Assembly: GCF_014695385.1 (NCBI RefSeq)
Contig: NZ_JACJOD010000013.1
Coordinates: forward strand, 62,001 to 126,000
Direction: 5' to 3'
From: Trichocoleus sp. FACHB-46
GTDB taxonomy: Bacteria > Cyanobacteriota > Cyanobacteriia > FACHB-46
DNA length: 64,000 nt
The notes below the pieces were generated by a model. The model was not told where the DNA came from and searched no databases. It saw only the letters and a list, made by a program, of their open reading frames with translations. Below, piece after piece: positions 28,126 to 35,996 of the stretch; position 1 is the first letter of the stretch, and every line of letters starts with the position of its first letter. Made by a program: the position numbers and the translations under genes.

Positions 28126-28452
28126 TTGAGCGAATTTCGACAGTTGTTGCAAGAATCGAAAGCCCACTTTGTTGCCAGTCATCAAAACCCCATTAACCAG
28201 GCTCTGCACCATCTCACCAATATTTTGGCGATCGCAGCGGTAATCTTGCTATTTTACGATTGGCGGCTGACCTTAGTTTGCCTAGTATTCACCCAAGTGT
28301 TTGCCCTAGGCGGCCATGCTGTCTTTGAAAAAAATCAGCCTGCTTTCGTCAAGTACCCTGGCGTCACTATTCTCAGTTCCTTCACTTGGTCCTTTGAGAA
28401 TTGGTTTGGTCTGCGCCAAATTCTGGCTTACTTACAGCGCAAGACGGCTTAG
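28126..28452 (+). CDS. Mpo1-like (DUF962) membrane protein
   Basis: 108 residues from TTG 28126. The family pattern is clear: S-H-Q-N-P-I-N-Q-A-L-H-H, two membrane helices, then G-H-A-V-F-E-K-N-Q-P-A. The spaced His residues match the iron-binding set of yeast Mpo1, a dioxygenase that shortens 2-hydroxy fatty acids by alpha-oxidation. The neighbouring hydroxylase-type gene upstream could supply a 2-hydroxy acid, which is an inference from adjacency. Confidence 0.85.
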   Translation: MSEFRQLLQESKAHFVASHQNPINQALHHLTNILAIAAVILLFYDWRLTLVCLVFTQVFALGGHAVFEKNQPAFVKYPGVTILSSFTWSFENWFGLRQILAYLQRKTA

Positions 28453-28581
28453 CGTTTACACTTGTACACAAACTCAATAATTTCTTTGATTCAAAGTTTG
28501 TTGGAGCCAACGTCGGCAACTGTTTCCAGGCTTGCTGGCTGGTTTGTCTCCACTTTACAGGCTATCCACTGAGGAGCGTTC

Positions 28582-29979
28582 ATGTATCAAGGTTTACTGG
28601 TAATCGATGCGGATGCCCATAAGCTCGAAAATCCGCTGCTGCTGCGGGATTATATAGAGCCACAGTATCGCGATCGCATTGGTCTAGTGATTGATAGTTT
28701 GGGTGATCAGCGCGCGAAGCTGATTGACTTTAATCCTGCGACTGGCAAAAACGATTATGTGCGGATGTTCCCCCAGCCCCAAGGCTTAGGCAAAGGTGGC
28801 TTCCGCAACCTCCATCCTGAGACGACTCTCGGTGCCATGTTCAATCGGGTCCGCATTGAGCACATGGACCGCGAAGGTGTAGATGTCCAAGTTATCTACG
28901 GCACGCTCAATCTGATTTTTTCCAGCATTTTAGATAAAGATTTTGCGATCGCCCTCTGCCGCGCTTACAACACCTACATGGCAGATGACTGCCGTGGTTA
29001 TGACAACCGCCTCAAGCCCATTGGGGTTCTGCCACTTCAAGATGTGGACGCTGCGATCGCAGAGATGAAGCGCTGCATCAATGAACTCGGCATGGTCGGT
29101 ATAGCGGTGGCTCCCAACCTGCCCATTCCTCATCCCAAAGCACCAGACGCCTTCCCCGAAATCCGCACCTGCAAGAACATCAGCCATCCAGACTTCCGCC
29201 CCCTCCTACAAACTGCTGTGGATTTGGATATTGCTTTGGGCATCCACGGTGGCCCTGGTTCTTACATGGTGGGCGGCATCGCTGACCACATGGAGACCTT
29301 TGTCCTGAGCCACATCTTCGTGCAGCGCAACCAGCAGCAAATGGCAATGGCGCGCATGGTCTTCGATGGGGCATTTGAGCAATTCCCCACCCTACGGGTT
29401 GGTTTCCTCGAAGGAGGTTGCGGCTGGATTCCTGACCTCGCCCATGCTTTCCATGAGCACTGGGAGAAGCGAATTCGTGACTTCGATCCTAAGAACCCAT
29501 ATCGCCCCTCCCTCATGGACTTCACCAAGCTAATGATCCAAGAGCGGGGTGTGCAAAACGTTAACTTGCTCAACCAGGCAAAAAATCTGTTCGACTTGCT
29601 GTGGAGTGCTGAGCATGACCCTGCCAAGATCGATGACGCGAGCCTGTATGAGCACTACGATCTGCGCCACCGCGACCCGATGGACTACTTCAAACGGGGT
29701 CAGATCTTTGCGTCCTATGAGTCGGATGACCCAGGCCCCTCCTACATGCCTCAGGCAATGGGTGAAGCAGGCAAGCACATTCCTTGCTTCTCTGGTGACT
29801 ACGGCCATTGGGATGGCGTCCTCAAGGATTGCGTTAAGGATGCAGCCACAGCCACTGAGTACGATCGCGAGCATCTGGCATTATTGTTAGGCGGTAATGC
29901 GCTGGCGCTCTACGGCGATCGCTTGCGTAATTCTTTACCTGATTACGTCAAAGCTGAATCTACCGTTACAGCTCAATAA
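28582..29979 (+). CDS. Amidohydrolase 2 family (COG2159-type) metal hydrolase/decarboxylase
   Basis: 465 residues. A TIM-barrel metalloenzyme: N-terminal D-A-D-A-H (D-x-H in place of the common H-x-H), E-H-M-D-R-E-G-V-D-V-Q-V, G-V-L-P-L-Q-D-V-D-A-A, the metal-ligand stretch G-I-H-G-G-P-G-S, F-L-E-G-G-C-G-W, then S-G-D-Y-G-H-W-D and L-G-G-N-A-L-A-L-Y. Relatives hydrolyse or decarboxylate aromatic and other carboxylic substrates; the substrate here is unknown. It is about 130 bases after the Mpo1-like gene, so co-transcription is possible. Confidence 0.88.
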   Translation: MYQGLLVIDADAHKLENPLLLRDYIEPQYRDRIGLVIDSLGDQRAKLIDFNPATGKNDYVRMFPQPQGLGKGGFRNLHPETTLGAMFNRVRIEHMDREGVDVQVIYGTLNLIFSSILDKDFAIALCRAYNTYMADDCRGYDNRLKPIGVLPLQDVDAAIAEMKRCINELGMVGIAVAPNLPIPHPKAPDAFPEIRTCKNISHPDFRPLLQTAVDLDIALGIHGGPGSYMVGGIADHMETFVLSHIFVQRNQQQMAMARMVFDGAFEQFPTLRVGFLEGGCGWIPDLAHAFHEHWEKRIRDFDPKNPYRPSLMDFTKLMIQERGVQNVNLLNQAKNLFDLLWSAEHDPAKIDDASLYEHYDLRHRDPMDYFKRGQIFASYESDDPGPSYMPQAMGEAGKHIPCFSGDYGHWDGVLKDCVKDAATATEYDREHLALLLGGNALALYGDRLRNSLPDYVKAESTVTAQ

Positions 29980-30000
29980 CCTAACTTAGCTCCTGATCTA

Positions 30001-30031
30001 TCAACCCCTCTTTGGTATGAAGAGGGGTTGA
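30001..30031. terminator. Hairpin between amidohydrolase and uvsE genes
   Basis: TCAACCCCTCTT and AAGAGGGGTTGA form a perfect 12-base stem with a 7-base loop, between convergent genes. T tracts are poor on both sides, so strength is uncertain. Confidence 0.65.
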
Positions 30032-30053
30032 GCAAAAATCGAGATTTGGTTGA

Positions 30054-30983
30054 TTAGGCTGACATTGAGGCGATCGCGGGAGCTAACCACTCTTCCCGGA
30101 GTTTCGCGATCGCCTGCTCCTTCAATTTTGCTTCCACCTCAATCCAAGGCACTTCCCGGTAAGAACTAGGCATGACTGTAATGAGATTGCTGTGGTGGGG
30201 GTCGCCAAAAGCATCACAACCATTAGAAATATGCACTAGTTGCCATTCTGGAAAAGGCCAAGTGCTACGAGCGGCTAGCACCATTTCCGCTACACTAGGG
30301 TGCTCGTAGCTTTCCAGTTTTTCGTGAATGACATGATGGTGAGCATCAAACACCATTGGCACTTCAGCCGCCTGGCAGACCGCTAAGATTTCTGCCGCGC
30401 TGTAAGCATACTCGTCATTTTCCAGAGCCAAACGGCAACGAATCCCATCGGGTAGATTGCGAATCACCTGAATCAACCGTTCCGCGCGATCGCCTTTGCC
30501 GCCGTGGATTTCCATCATCGCCCAAGGCGATCGCGGCAAACCGAGCAAGTCAAAGATTTGCGCCTGAGCCCGTAGGATTTTGATACTATTCTCGATTACC
30601 TCTGGTTTATCAGAGCTAAGCACCACAAACTGATCGGGATGGATGACGAGGCGAATGCTCGCCGTCTGGGCGCGATCGCCCGTGGCTCGGAGCGTGTCTT
30701 GAAACTCCAGCAAAATTCCTTCACCGATTGGCTCATCGGCAAACGGAAATAAAGCTGAAGTTAGCCGATAGAGCCGAATCCCTTGTTCTAGACAGAAATC
30801 GATCGCGAGGTTGAGGCGCTGTAGATTGTCGGCATACAGCGCTCGCAAAACTCGTTCCTGTTCACTGAGTTCTAGCTGTAATAACCGCTTCCGGGTCAAA
30901 GCACGATAGCGCACTTGATTTGTAGAGGTAATGCAGACCAACCCCAATTTTGGAAGTGCGGTGTCTGTCAACTGTTGGCTCAT
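30054..30983 (-). CDS. uvsE: UV DNA damage endonuclease
   Basis: 309 residues of the UvdE/UvsE family, which nicks DNA 5' of UV photoproducts to start repair. TIM-barrel with metal-binding residues in R-L-Y-R-L-T-S-A-L-F-P, H-P-D-Q-F-V-V-L-S-S, M-E-I-H-G-G-K-G-D, L-E-N-D-E, F-D-A-H-H-H and V-H-I-S-N-G. It complements the photolyase gene at 58307. ATG 30983 gives the expected N-terminus with L-G-L-V-C-I-T-S. Confidence 0.93.
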   Translation of the reverse strand: MSQQLTDTALPKLGLVCITSTNQVRYRALTRKRLLQLELSEQERVLRALYADNLQRLNLAIDFCLEQGIRLYRLTSALFPFADEPIGEGILLEFQDTLRATGDRAQTASIRLVIHPDQFVVLSSDKPEVIENSIKILRAQAQIFDLLGLPRSPWAMMEIHGGKGDRAERLIQVIRNLPDGIRCRLALENDEYAYSAAEILAVCQAAEVPMVFDAHHHVIHEKLESYEHPSVAEMVLAARSTWPFPEWQLVHISNGCDAFGDPHHSNLITVMPSSYREVPWIEVEAKLKEQAIAKLREEWLAPAIASMSA

Positions 30984-31048
30984 CGGGGTTCGGCTTCTCT
31001 GGATTCGGCTGCTTTAAGTTCGGCTCTGGGGGCACTGCTAGACGGAGT

Positions 31049-31336
31049 TTATTCTTGCACGTACATAGGAGGTTCGATCGCGAAGTTGTCGATCCGACCA
31101 GACTCATCGATCACATAACCATCGGTTGTCTTCAGGTCAGTATTTTCTTCCTGCTCCACCGCAGCATCCAAGTTCTTGATATTGCGGGCCACATCTACGT
31201 TGGAGGGAATTTCTTCATCAGCTGGGTTCACAGCTGGGTTTTGCGCCATCTGCACGCCAAACTGATCCCCTCCTGCACCTTTGCCAGGTTCAGCGTCTTC
31301 AGGATTACCGCTTCTATATTCTTGTTCTTCACTCAT
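31049..31336 (-). CDS. Acidic small protein, unknown
   Basis: 95 residues from ATG 31336, which has GGGGA seven bases upstream; an ATG two codons earlier (31342) is less well placed. Strongly acidic and Gly/Asn-rich, probably disordered in its first half. The C-terminal I-D-N-F-A-I-E-P-P-M-Y-V-Q-E looks like the conserved end of small cyanobacterial proteins I have seen, but no function is known. It is 65 bases upstream of uvsE on the same strand. Confidence 0.65.
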   Translation of the reverse strand: MSEEQEYRSGNPEDAEPGKGAGGDQFGVQMAQNPAVNPADEEIPSNVDVARNIKNLDAAVEQEENTDLKTTDGYVIDESGRIDNFAIEPPMYVQE

Positions 31337-31566
31337 GGTCATATCCCCGTATGTAAAAATTCAAGCTGGCTGAGTAAGATTTGCCTTGACACCTCATGCA
31401 TCCAATGCGGCGAAGTCTTAGCTCATTCAACGCCTACCAAGTTACCTCAGTTCACCTTCAGAGAGATTCCTTCGGCGGGAAGGAACTCCACCTTGGCTAC
31501 CTATACCTTGAGTAGGGTTCTGATCCCCACACCTTCTGCCAGCGATCGCGAGAATAAAGGAAGGCT

Positions 31567-32211
31567 TTGCTCGCTGTTCTGGAACCATGTCTCTTTATCT
31601 TTGGGAACGAAAAATCTTTGGACAAGAAACAACTGTTCGATCGCTGGGCACCCAGTTATGACTGGCTCTTTCCCTCAGTGTTTTACCAAGCCATTCATCA
31701 GCGCTTGCTGGAATTTACTCAGCTAGGCGATCGCGCTCAGGTGCTAGATCTGGGTTGCGGTACTGGGCGATTACTTTATCGTTTAGCAGAGCAATTTCCC
31801 AGCTTACAAGGGACAGGATTGGATCTCTCTGCCGAAATGCTGGGGCAAGCCCAAAAACGCCAGCCTCAATCGTCTCGGCTCACCTATGTTCAAGGTGATG
31901 CCGAGCAGCTACCTTTTGGCGAGGTACAGTTTGATGCCGTGTTTAACACACTTAGCTTTTTGCACTACCGTCAGCCAGAGCAAGTTTTTGCTGAAGTCAG
32001 CCGAGTCTTAAAACCAGCGGGTTGCTTCTACTTGGTTGACTTGACGTGGCAGCCTTGGTCAGATACCCAAGCTCTACTGATCTCGCCAGGAGAAATTCGG
32101 CTTTATAGCCAGAAAGCCCGCGAACAGCTAGGGCAACAGACAGGGCTAATTTGCCAAGGCCATTATTATCTACTGGGTCCTGTGATGCTGACAGTTTTCA
32201 CTAAACCCTAG
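31567..32211 (+). CDS. Class I SAM-dependent methyltransferase
   Basis: Up to 214 residues. The start is uncertain: TTG 31567 is the furthest upstream, while TTG 31618 starts just before the conserved F-D-R-W-A-P-S-Y-D region. Motif I V-L-D-L-G-C-G-T-G-R-L, acidic G-L-D-L-S, Q-G-D-A-E-Q-L-P-F and motif post-I D-A-V-F-N-T-L-S-F show the UbiE/Coq5-like fold. The substrate is unknown. A long open frame at 30950-31726 overlaps it and is not real. Confidence 0.82.
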   Translation: MLAVLEPCLFIFGNEKSLDKKQLFDRWAPSYDWLFPSVFYQAIHQRLLEFTQLGDRAQVLDLGCGTGRLLYRLAEQFPSLQGTGLDLSAEMLGQAQKRQPQSSRLTYVQGDAEQLPFGEVQFDAVFNTLSFLHYRQPEQVFAEVSRVLKPAGCFYLVDLTWQPWSDTQALLISPGEIRLYSQKAREQLGQQTGLICQGHYYLLGPVMLTVFTKP

Positions 32212-32260
32212 GATTGCCGACTGACAATTTATTAGGAATAGCTAAAAATAGCCTGTTGTT

Positions 32261-32605
32261 TTAATCACTAATTAGAGATTCGAACGTGGTTCTTAAAGCT
32301 TTGAGATCTGCAATCCTAGCCACAATTAAGTTCTCGCTGCCAGCATCTTCTAAGCGGTGTTTCCAGAGTTGAATCTTTTCAGAATTATTCATCCAAAAAT
32401 TAACGACAGTTTCTACCACTTGATCTAAATCCCAACCGCGTTGGGGAGGTACTGTCTCGATGGATTGAATAAAAGAATCAAGGGTGCAACGGTAGGAACC
32501 AACATATTCCACACCAGGTTCTGGCAGCTTTTGTATAATTTCTTGTTGATGATTGAAGAAATGTAAAATGGGTGAGACACCTAGGACTTCAAATGTGTAT
32601 TTCAT
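32261..32605 (-). CDS. Hypothetical protein
   Basis: 114 residues from ATG 32605 with AGGAG nearby (AGGAGTTTCACATG). It opens with M-K-Y-T-F-E-V-L-G-V-S-P-I-L-H-F-F, continues with balanced charged and hydrophobic residues, and ends in a helical segment. No motif, signal or membrane segment. Convergent with the methyltransferase. Unknown function. Confidence 0.6.
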   Translation of the reverse strand: MKYTFEVLGVSPILHFFNHQQEIIQKLPEPGVEYVGSYRCTLDSFIQSIETVPPQRGWDLDQVVETVVNFWMNNSEKIQLWKHRLEDAGSENLIVARIADLKALRTTFESLISD

Positions 32606-32712
32606 GTGAAACTCCTAAAGAGTTTTTGCCGTTTCTTATTAAGAATGAATTGTAGTGAGTATAAAACCAAACGTCTAACGTCAGTAGATAGATTTAATAC
32701 CTTTTTAACCAA

Positions 32713-33975
32713 ATGAACCTTTACCTTGGCCTAGATTTTGGCACTTCAGGCGCACGCGCGATCGCAATTGACGCCGAGGGAACCGTGCAGGCGCAAGCCA
32801 GTTATCCCTATGTCGCCACGGCTTCAAAGGATTGGGTCACCAGTTGGCAAACGGCTTTATTTGCCCTGATCGAAAAAATCCCCCTAGACCTGCGCCAATC
32901 TATCCGAGCGATCGCGATCGATGGCACCTCTTCGACTGTGCTGATCTGCAACAGCGCCGGACGACCCATTGATGAACCGATCCTCTATAACGATGCTCGT
33001 GGAGCAACAGTTTTGGAGATGTTACAAGCGATCGCCCCTGCGAATCACAGCGTCATCAGTGCCACCTCTAGTTTGGCTAAGTTGTTGTGGTGGACTCAGC
33101 AACCGCAGTTTGCTCAAGTGCGCTATTTCTTGCACCAGGCTGACTGGTTGAGTTTTCTACTCCACGGCAAATTAGGGATCAGCGATTATCACAATAGTCT
33201 CAAGCTGGGCTACGACGCCGAGCAGCTATGCTACCCAGCTTGGTTAGAGAGTTTGCCCATGTCACCCTTGCTACCTCAGGTTGTGGCTCCTGGTACGCCC
33301 ATTGGCCCGGTTAAGGCGGCGATCGCTACCCAATTTAGCTTGCGCTCCAATTGCCTCGTCTGTGCAGGCACCACAGACAGCATTGCTGCTTTTCTCGCCA
33401 GTGGAGCCCAAATCCCCGGTGAGGCTGTCACGTCGCTCGGTTCCACTCTGGTCCTCAAGCTTTTGAGCCAAACTCGGATCGATGACACTCAATTCGGTAT
33501 CTACAGCCATCGTTTGGGCGAATGGTGGCTTGTGGGTGGCGCTTCCAACACAGGTGGAGCAGTGTTGCAAAAATTCTTTAGTTCTGAGCAATTAGAAACG
33601 CTTAGCGAAAAAATTCCCACTGAACAGGAAAGCTCGTTGCATTACTACCCATTGCAGCACCCTGGCGAACGCTTTCCGATCAATGATGCTGCCCTGGCTC
33701 CCCAACTAGAACCACGCCCAGAAGACCCAGTGGAATTTCTCCACGGCTTGTTAGAGAGTATGGCCCGCATTGAAGCCCAAGGTTATGAGCTATTGCAGAA
33801 GTTAGGAGCCACGCCGCTCAAACAGGTCTACACAGCCGGAGGAGGGGCAAACAACTCAGCCTGGACCAAAATTCGCGAGCGCCAACTAAAAACCTCTGTG
33901 GTTCGCTCGGCCCAAACGGAAGCGGCATACGGTACAGCTTTGCTGGCAATGCGGAATTGCAACCAGATTTTGTAA
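32713..33975 (+). CDS. FGGY-family carbohydrate kinase, D-ribulokinase-like
   Basis: 420 residues of the actin-like FGGY sugar kinase fold: phosphate loop L-G-L-D-F-G-T-S-G-A-R, A-I-D-G-T-S-S-T-V, catalytic Asp region C-A-G-T-T-D-S-I-A-A-F and adenosine motif T-A-G-G-G-A-N-N-S-A-W. It is shorter than classical xylulokinases. This short cyanobacterial/plant branch has been reported to phosphorylate D-ribulose, so I favour D-ribulose kinase; the substrate needs an assay. Confidence 0.85.
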   Translation: MNLYLGLDFGTSGARAIAIDAEGTVQAQASYPYVATASKDWVTSWQTALFALIEKIPLDLRQSIRAIAIDGTSSTVLICNSAGRPIDEPILYNDARGATVLEMLQAIAPANHSVISATSSLAKLLWWTQQPQFAQVRYFLHQADWLSFLLHGKLGISDYHNSLKLGYDAEQLCYPAWLESLPMSPLLPQVVAPGTPIGPVKAAIATQFSLRSNCLVCAGTTDSIAAFLASGAQIPGEAVTSLGSTLVLKLLSQTRIDDTQFGIYSHRLGEWWLVGGASNTGGAVLQKFFSSEQLETLSEKIPTEQESSLHYYPLQHPGERFPINDAALAPQLEPRPEDPVEFLHGLLESMARIEAQGYELLQKLGATPLKQVYTAGGGANNSAWTKIRERQLKTSVVRSAQTEAAYGTALLAMRNCNQIL

Positions 33976-33990
33976 GTAGCAAGTCTACGT

Positions 33991-34503
33991 TTACAGCGCT
34001 AGTTTCATCGTCAAGGAAATACCGCCAGCGCGATTGCGAACTTCACTCCCCGCGATCGCTCGAAACCCCATCCTTTCATACAACCGTAGAGCAGGATTAT
34101 GAGCTCTGACACTGAGAGAAATCGCTGGGTAAATCGGTTTTGCCGCTTCGAGTAAATGAGCGATGAGCTGAGTGCCAATGCCTTGGTTGCAATAGTCCGG
34201 TAGTACGGCGATCGCTAGCTCTGGCACGTCATCTGATACATAAGCGAAGCCTTTTTCTGTCCCTGGCCAAAGCCTGACCCAGACAGCTCCAACTTTCTGG
34301 TTGGTACCGGAGGCGATCGCCACAAACCCTAGATCTCCCTCTCGGCCCCAACCTTCAACGTAACGAGCTAGCAGAGGATGATGCATCGCAGCTTGAATGC
34401 TAGTTTCGCCCTCGTCTCTGAGGTGGGCTGCCTCAAACAGCATTTCCCATAGAAACGGCTGATCCGCGATGGTTAAGGGTTGAATTAGGTAGTTCAAGCT
34501 CAT
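33991..34503 (-). CDS. GNAT-family N-acetyltransferase
   Basis: 170 residues. Acetyl-CoA-binding motif A is visible as L-P-D-Y-C-N-Q-G-I-G-T-Q-L-I, followed by motif B S-L-S-V-R-A-H-N-P-A-L-R-L-Y-E-R-M-G-F. The acetylated substrate cannot be told. Convergent with the sugar kinase, 15 bases apart. Confidence 0.88.
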   Translation of the reverse strand: MSLNYLIQPLTIADQPFLWEMLFEAAHLRDEGETSIQAAMHHPLLARYVEGWGREGDLGFVAIASGTNQKVGAVWVRLWPGTEKGFAYVSDDVPELAIAVLPDYCNQGIGTQLIAHLLEAAKPIYPAISLSVRAHNPALRLYERMGFRAIAGSEVRNRAGGISLTMKLAL

Positions 34504-34642
34504 CTCTTCTAAATTGCAAAATATTTTTATTTTCTTAATAAAGAAAGTTTTTGCAATGGCCTTTACAGTAACCTTAACTTTTACAGGTGTATAAAATATT
34601 TTCTATAATTGTAATTTCTTAATCTCTACATAAGTAGACAAG

Positions 34643-34924
34643 ATGACTCCTGAAGAAAAATTAAAGCAATCGGCAGAACAAAGTCGAATTGCAAGAGAAT
34701 TTAAAGAGTTTGTAAAACAGGAAATTGAAAATTCAAAAGAATGGTTTGTGGTGACTCTTGAAACCTATGACGCCTACAGGGGATGCTATAAAGTTCACAA
34801 AAAAGATGGTTCAGTTCTTTATGCGACAGTAAGGTCAATGCCCGGTCATATTGGCAAAGGTGACACATTGGTAGCTTATCAGCCCAAAACAGGTCACTCG
34901 CCTAAATTATTTTTACCTCTTTAA
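34643..34924 (+). CDS. Hypothetical protein of AT-rich patch
   Basis: 93 residues from ATG 34643. The first third is a charged helix (E-E-K-L-K-Q-S-A-E-Q), the rest beta-rich with T-L-E-T-Y-D-A-Y-R-G-C-Y and G-H-I-G-K-G-D-T-L-V, reminiscent of a small SH3 or OB barrel. Base composition is clearly more AT-rich than its neighbours, and the roughly 1.5 kb around it lacks HIP1 sites. Downstream partner 24 bases away. Unknown function; likely acquired. Confidence 0.65.
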   Translation: MTPEEKLKQSAEQSRIAREFKEFVKQEIENSKEWFVVTLETYDAYRGCYKVHKKDGSVLYATVRSMPGHIGKGDTLVAYQPKTGHSPKLFLPL

Positions 34925-34947
34925 AGATGTATTTTTAGAATTTTGCT

Positions 34948-35718
34948 ATGAGTCATAAAGATAATAATGAGCAGAAAAACAAAGCTCATTTAACCCTAGG
35001 GTCTGCTAGTGGGATAGGAGGTGTAGGCATACTACAAATTCTAAGTCTCTTTCCTCTTACAGCTCCCATAGGAGCCGCTGGTACTGTTATTTTGAGTGCA
35101 TGGCAATCTGAGCAGCAAAAGAAATTTATCAGTGAAGTCGAGCAAAAGATAGAGGCCCTTGAGCAGAAAACCATTAAACAATCTTTGCTAGATTCTGATG
35201 AGTTTAAAGAAATAGTAGCTCGTATTTGGGATAACGCTTTGAAAACAGCTTCAGACTTGAAACGGAAGGCGCTTGCGAGCGTTTTGGTGAATTCTGCTAC
35301 TCAATCCCAAAACAGTCTCGCCGAAAAATCATCTCTTTTGCGAACTCTGCTAGAAATATCAGACAGAGAAATACTTGTCTTTACAGTTATACAAAGTGCT
35401 CTAGAAAAATCTGTTTCTTCTTGCCACGAGAAAGATATAGAACTAGCCTTAAATTTAAGTAGTCAAGAAGTTCATAATACTTGTGAGGATTTAGAGCAGC
35501 TTCGTCTAATAGCCCTTGCTGAACCGAATACCTGGACTATCACTCAACGTGGTTTGAGACTAATCGTGTGGTGGAGTGGGCTAGACAAACAAGAGATCCT
35601 AACAGCAGTTCAAGAGAGGGTTGAATCCGAACTTGGAACTAAACTTCAAGAAGTCAAGCAAGAAACAATGATTGCGATGTATGACACGCTTAGAAAAATG
35701 ATGCATCTCGGCAGGTAA
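34948..35718 (+). CDS. Hypothetical protein with hydrophobic segment, coiled coil and possible winged helix
   Basis: 256 residues. A Gly/Ala/Ile/Leu-rich stretch (about 20-50) could be a membrane segment; residues about 55-80 read as a coiled coil; a helical core follows (A-L-A-S-V-L-V-N-S-A). The C-terminal third (L-S-S-Q-E-V-H-N-T-C-E-D-L-E-Q-L-R-L-I-A, then W-T-I-T-Q-R-G-L-R-L-I) resembles a winged helix that reads a strand after a recognition helix. Lys/Glu/Ser-rich, AT-rich, no HIP1. Probably in one transcript with the 93-residue gene. Layout is like membrane-plus-helical accessory proteins found in defence or stress islands, but I do not recognise a family. Confidence 0.65.
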   Translation: MSHKDNNEQKNKAHLTLGSASGIGGVGILQILSLFPLTAPIGAAGTVILSAWQSEQQKKFISEVEQKIEALEQKTIKQSLLDSDEFKEIVARIWDNALKTASDLKRKALASVLVNSATQSQNSLAEKSSLLRTLLEISDREILVFTVIQSALEKSVSSCHEKDIELALNLSSQEVHNTCEDLEQLRLIALAEPNTWTITQRGLRLIVWWSGLDKQEILTAVQERVESELGTKLQEVKQETMIAMYDTLRKMMHLGR

Positions 35719-35821
35719 GCTTCTATACTCTCTTGATCTCTAATGCTCCTATTTAGTCATCTTCTTTAGCGACTGAATATACTTAAAGTTCTTATTGATT
35801 AATCATTGATTCTCTATCAAA

Positions 35822-35955
35822 TTAGCGAGCCTTATTTAAAGGTTGTTCCACAATACTAGCCAGCAATCGGCTGTGGCAGCTTGTTGTTGAGTGGTTTCTG
35901 CTTGCTGGCGGATACTCGTTTTAATTCCGGCTAAGTCAGAGCGGAATTCAGTCAT
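35822..35955 (-). pseudogene. Frameshifted remnant of a small coiled-coil protein
   Basis: From ATG 35955 the frame gives 39 residues ending at 35836; it reads Q-Q-A-E-T-T-Q-Q-Q-A-A-T-A-D before turning into unlikely C-W-L-V-L-W-N-N-L. Shifting frame right after A-T-A-D gives L-L-A-S-I-V-E-Q-P-L-N-K-A-R and a stop at 35822, a natural continuation for cyanobacterial Q/A-rich coiled-coil proteins. One or two bases appear lost near 35864. The open frame also extends upstream into the end of the EAL/GGDEF gene region, so the 5' part is probably gone. Confidence 0.4.
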
Positions 35956-35996
35956 ACTTTCTGAAGGCAATCCGATTTGATAGGTGAGTGCTTTAG

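Noticed and set aside
30950-31726. 258-residue open frame (+)
   Set aside because: It overlaps uvsE upstream sequence, a small acidic-protein gene and the methyltransferase gene, and its product (many Cys, Phe, His, Ser) has no domain pattern. It is a chance frame.
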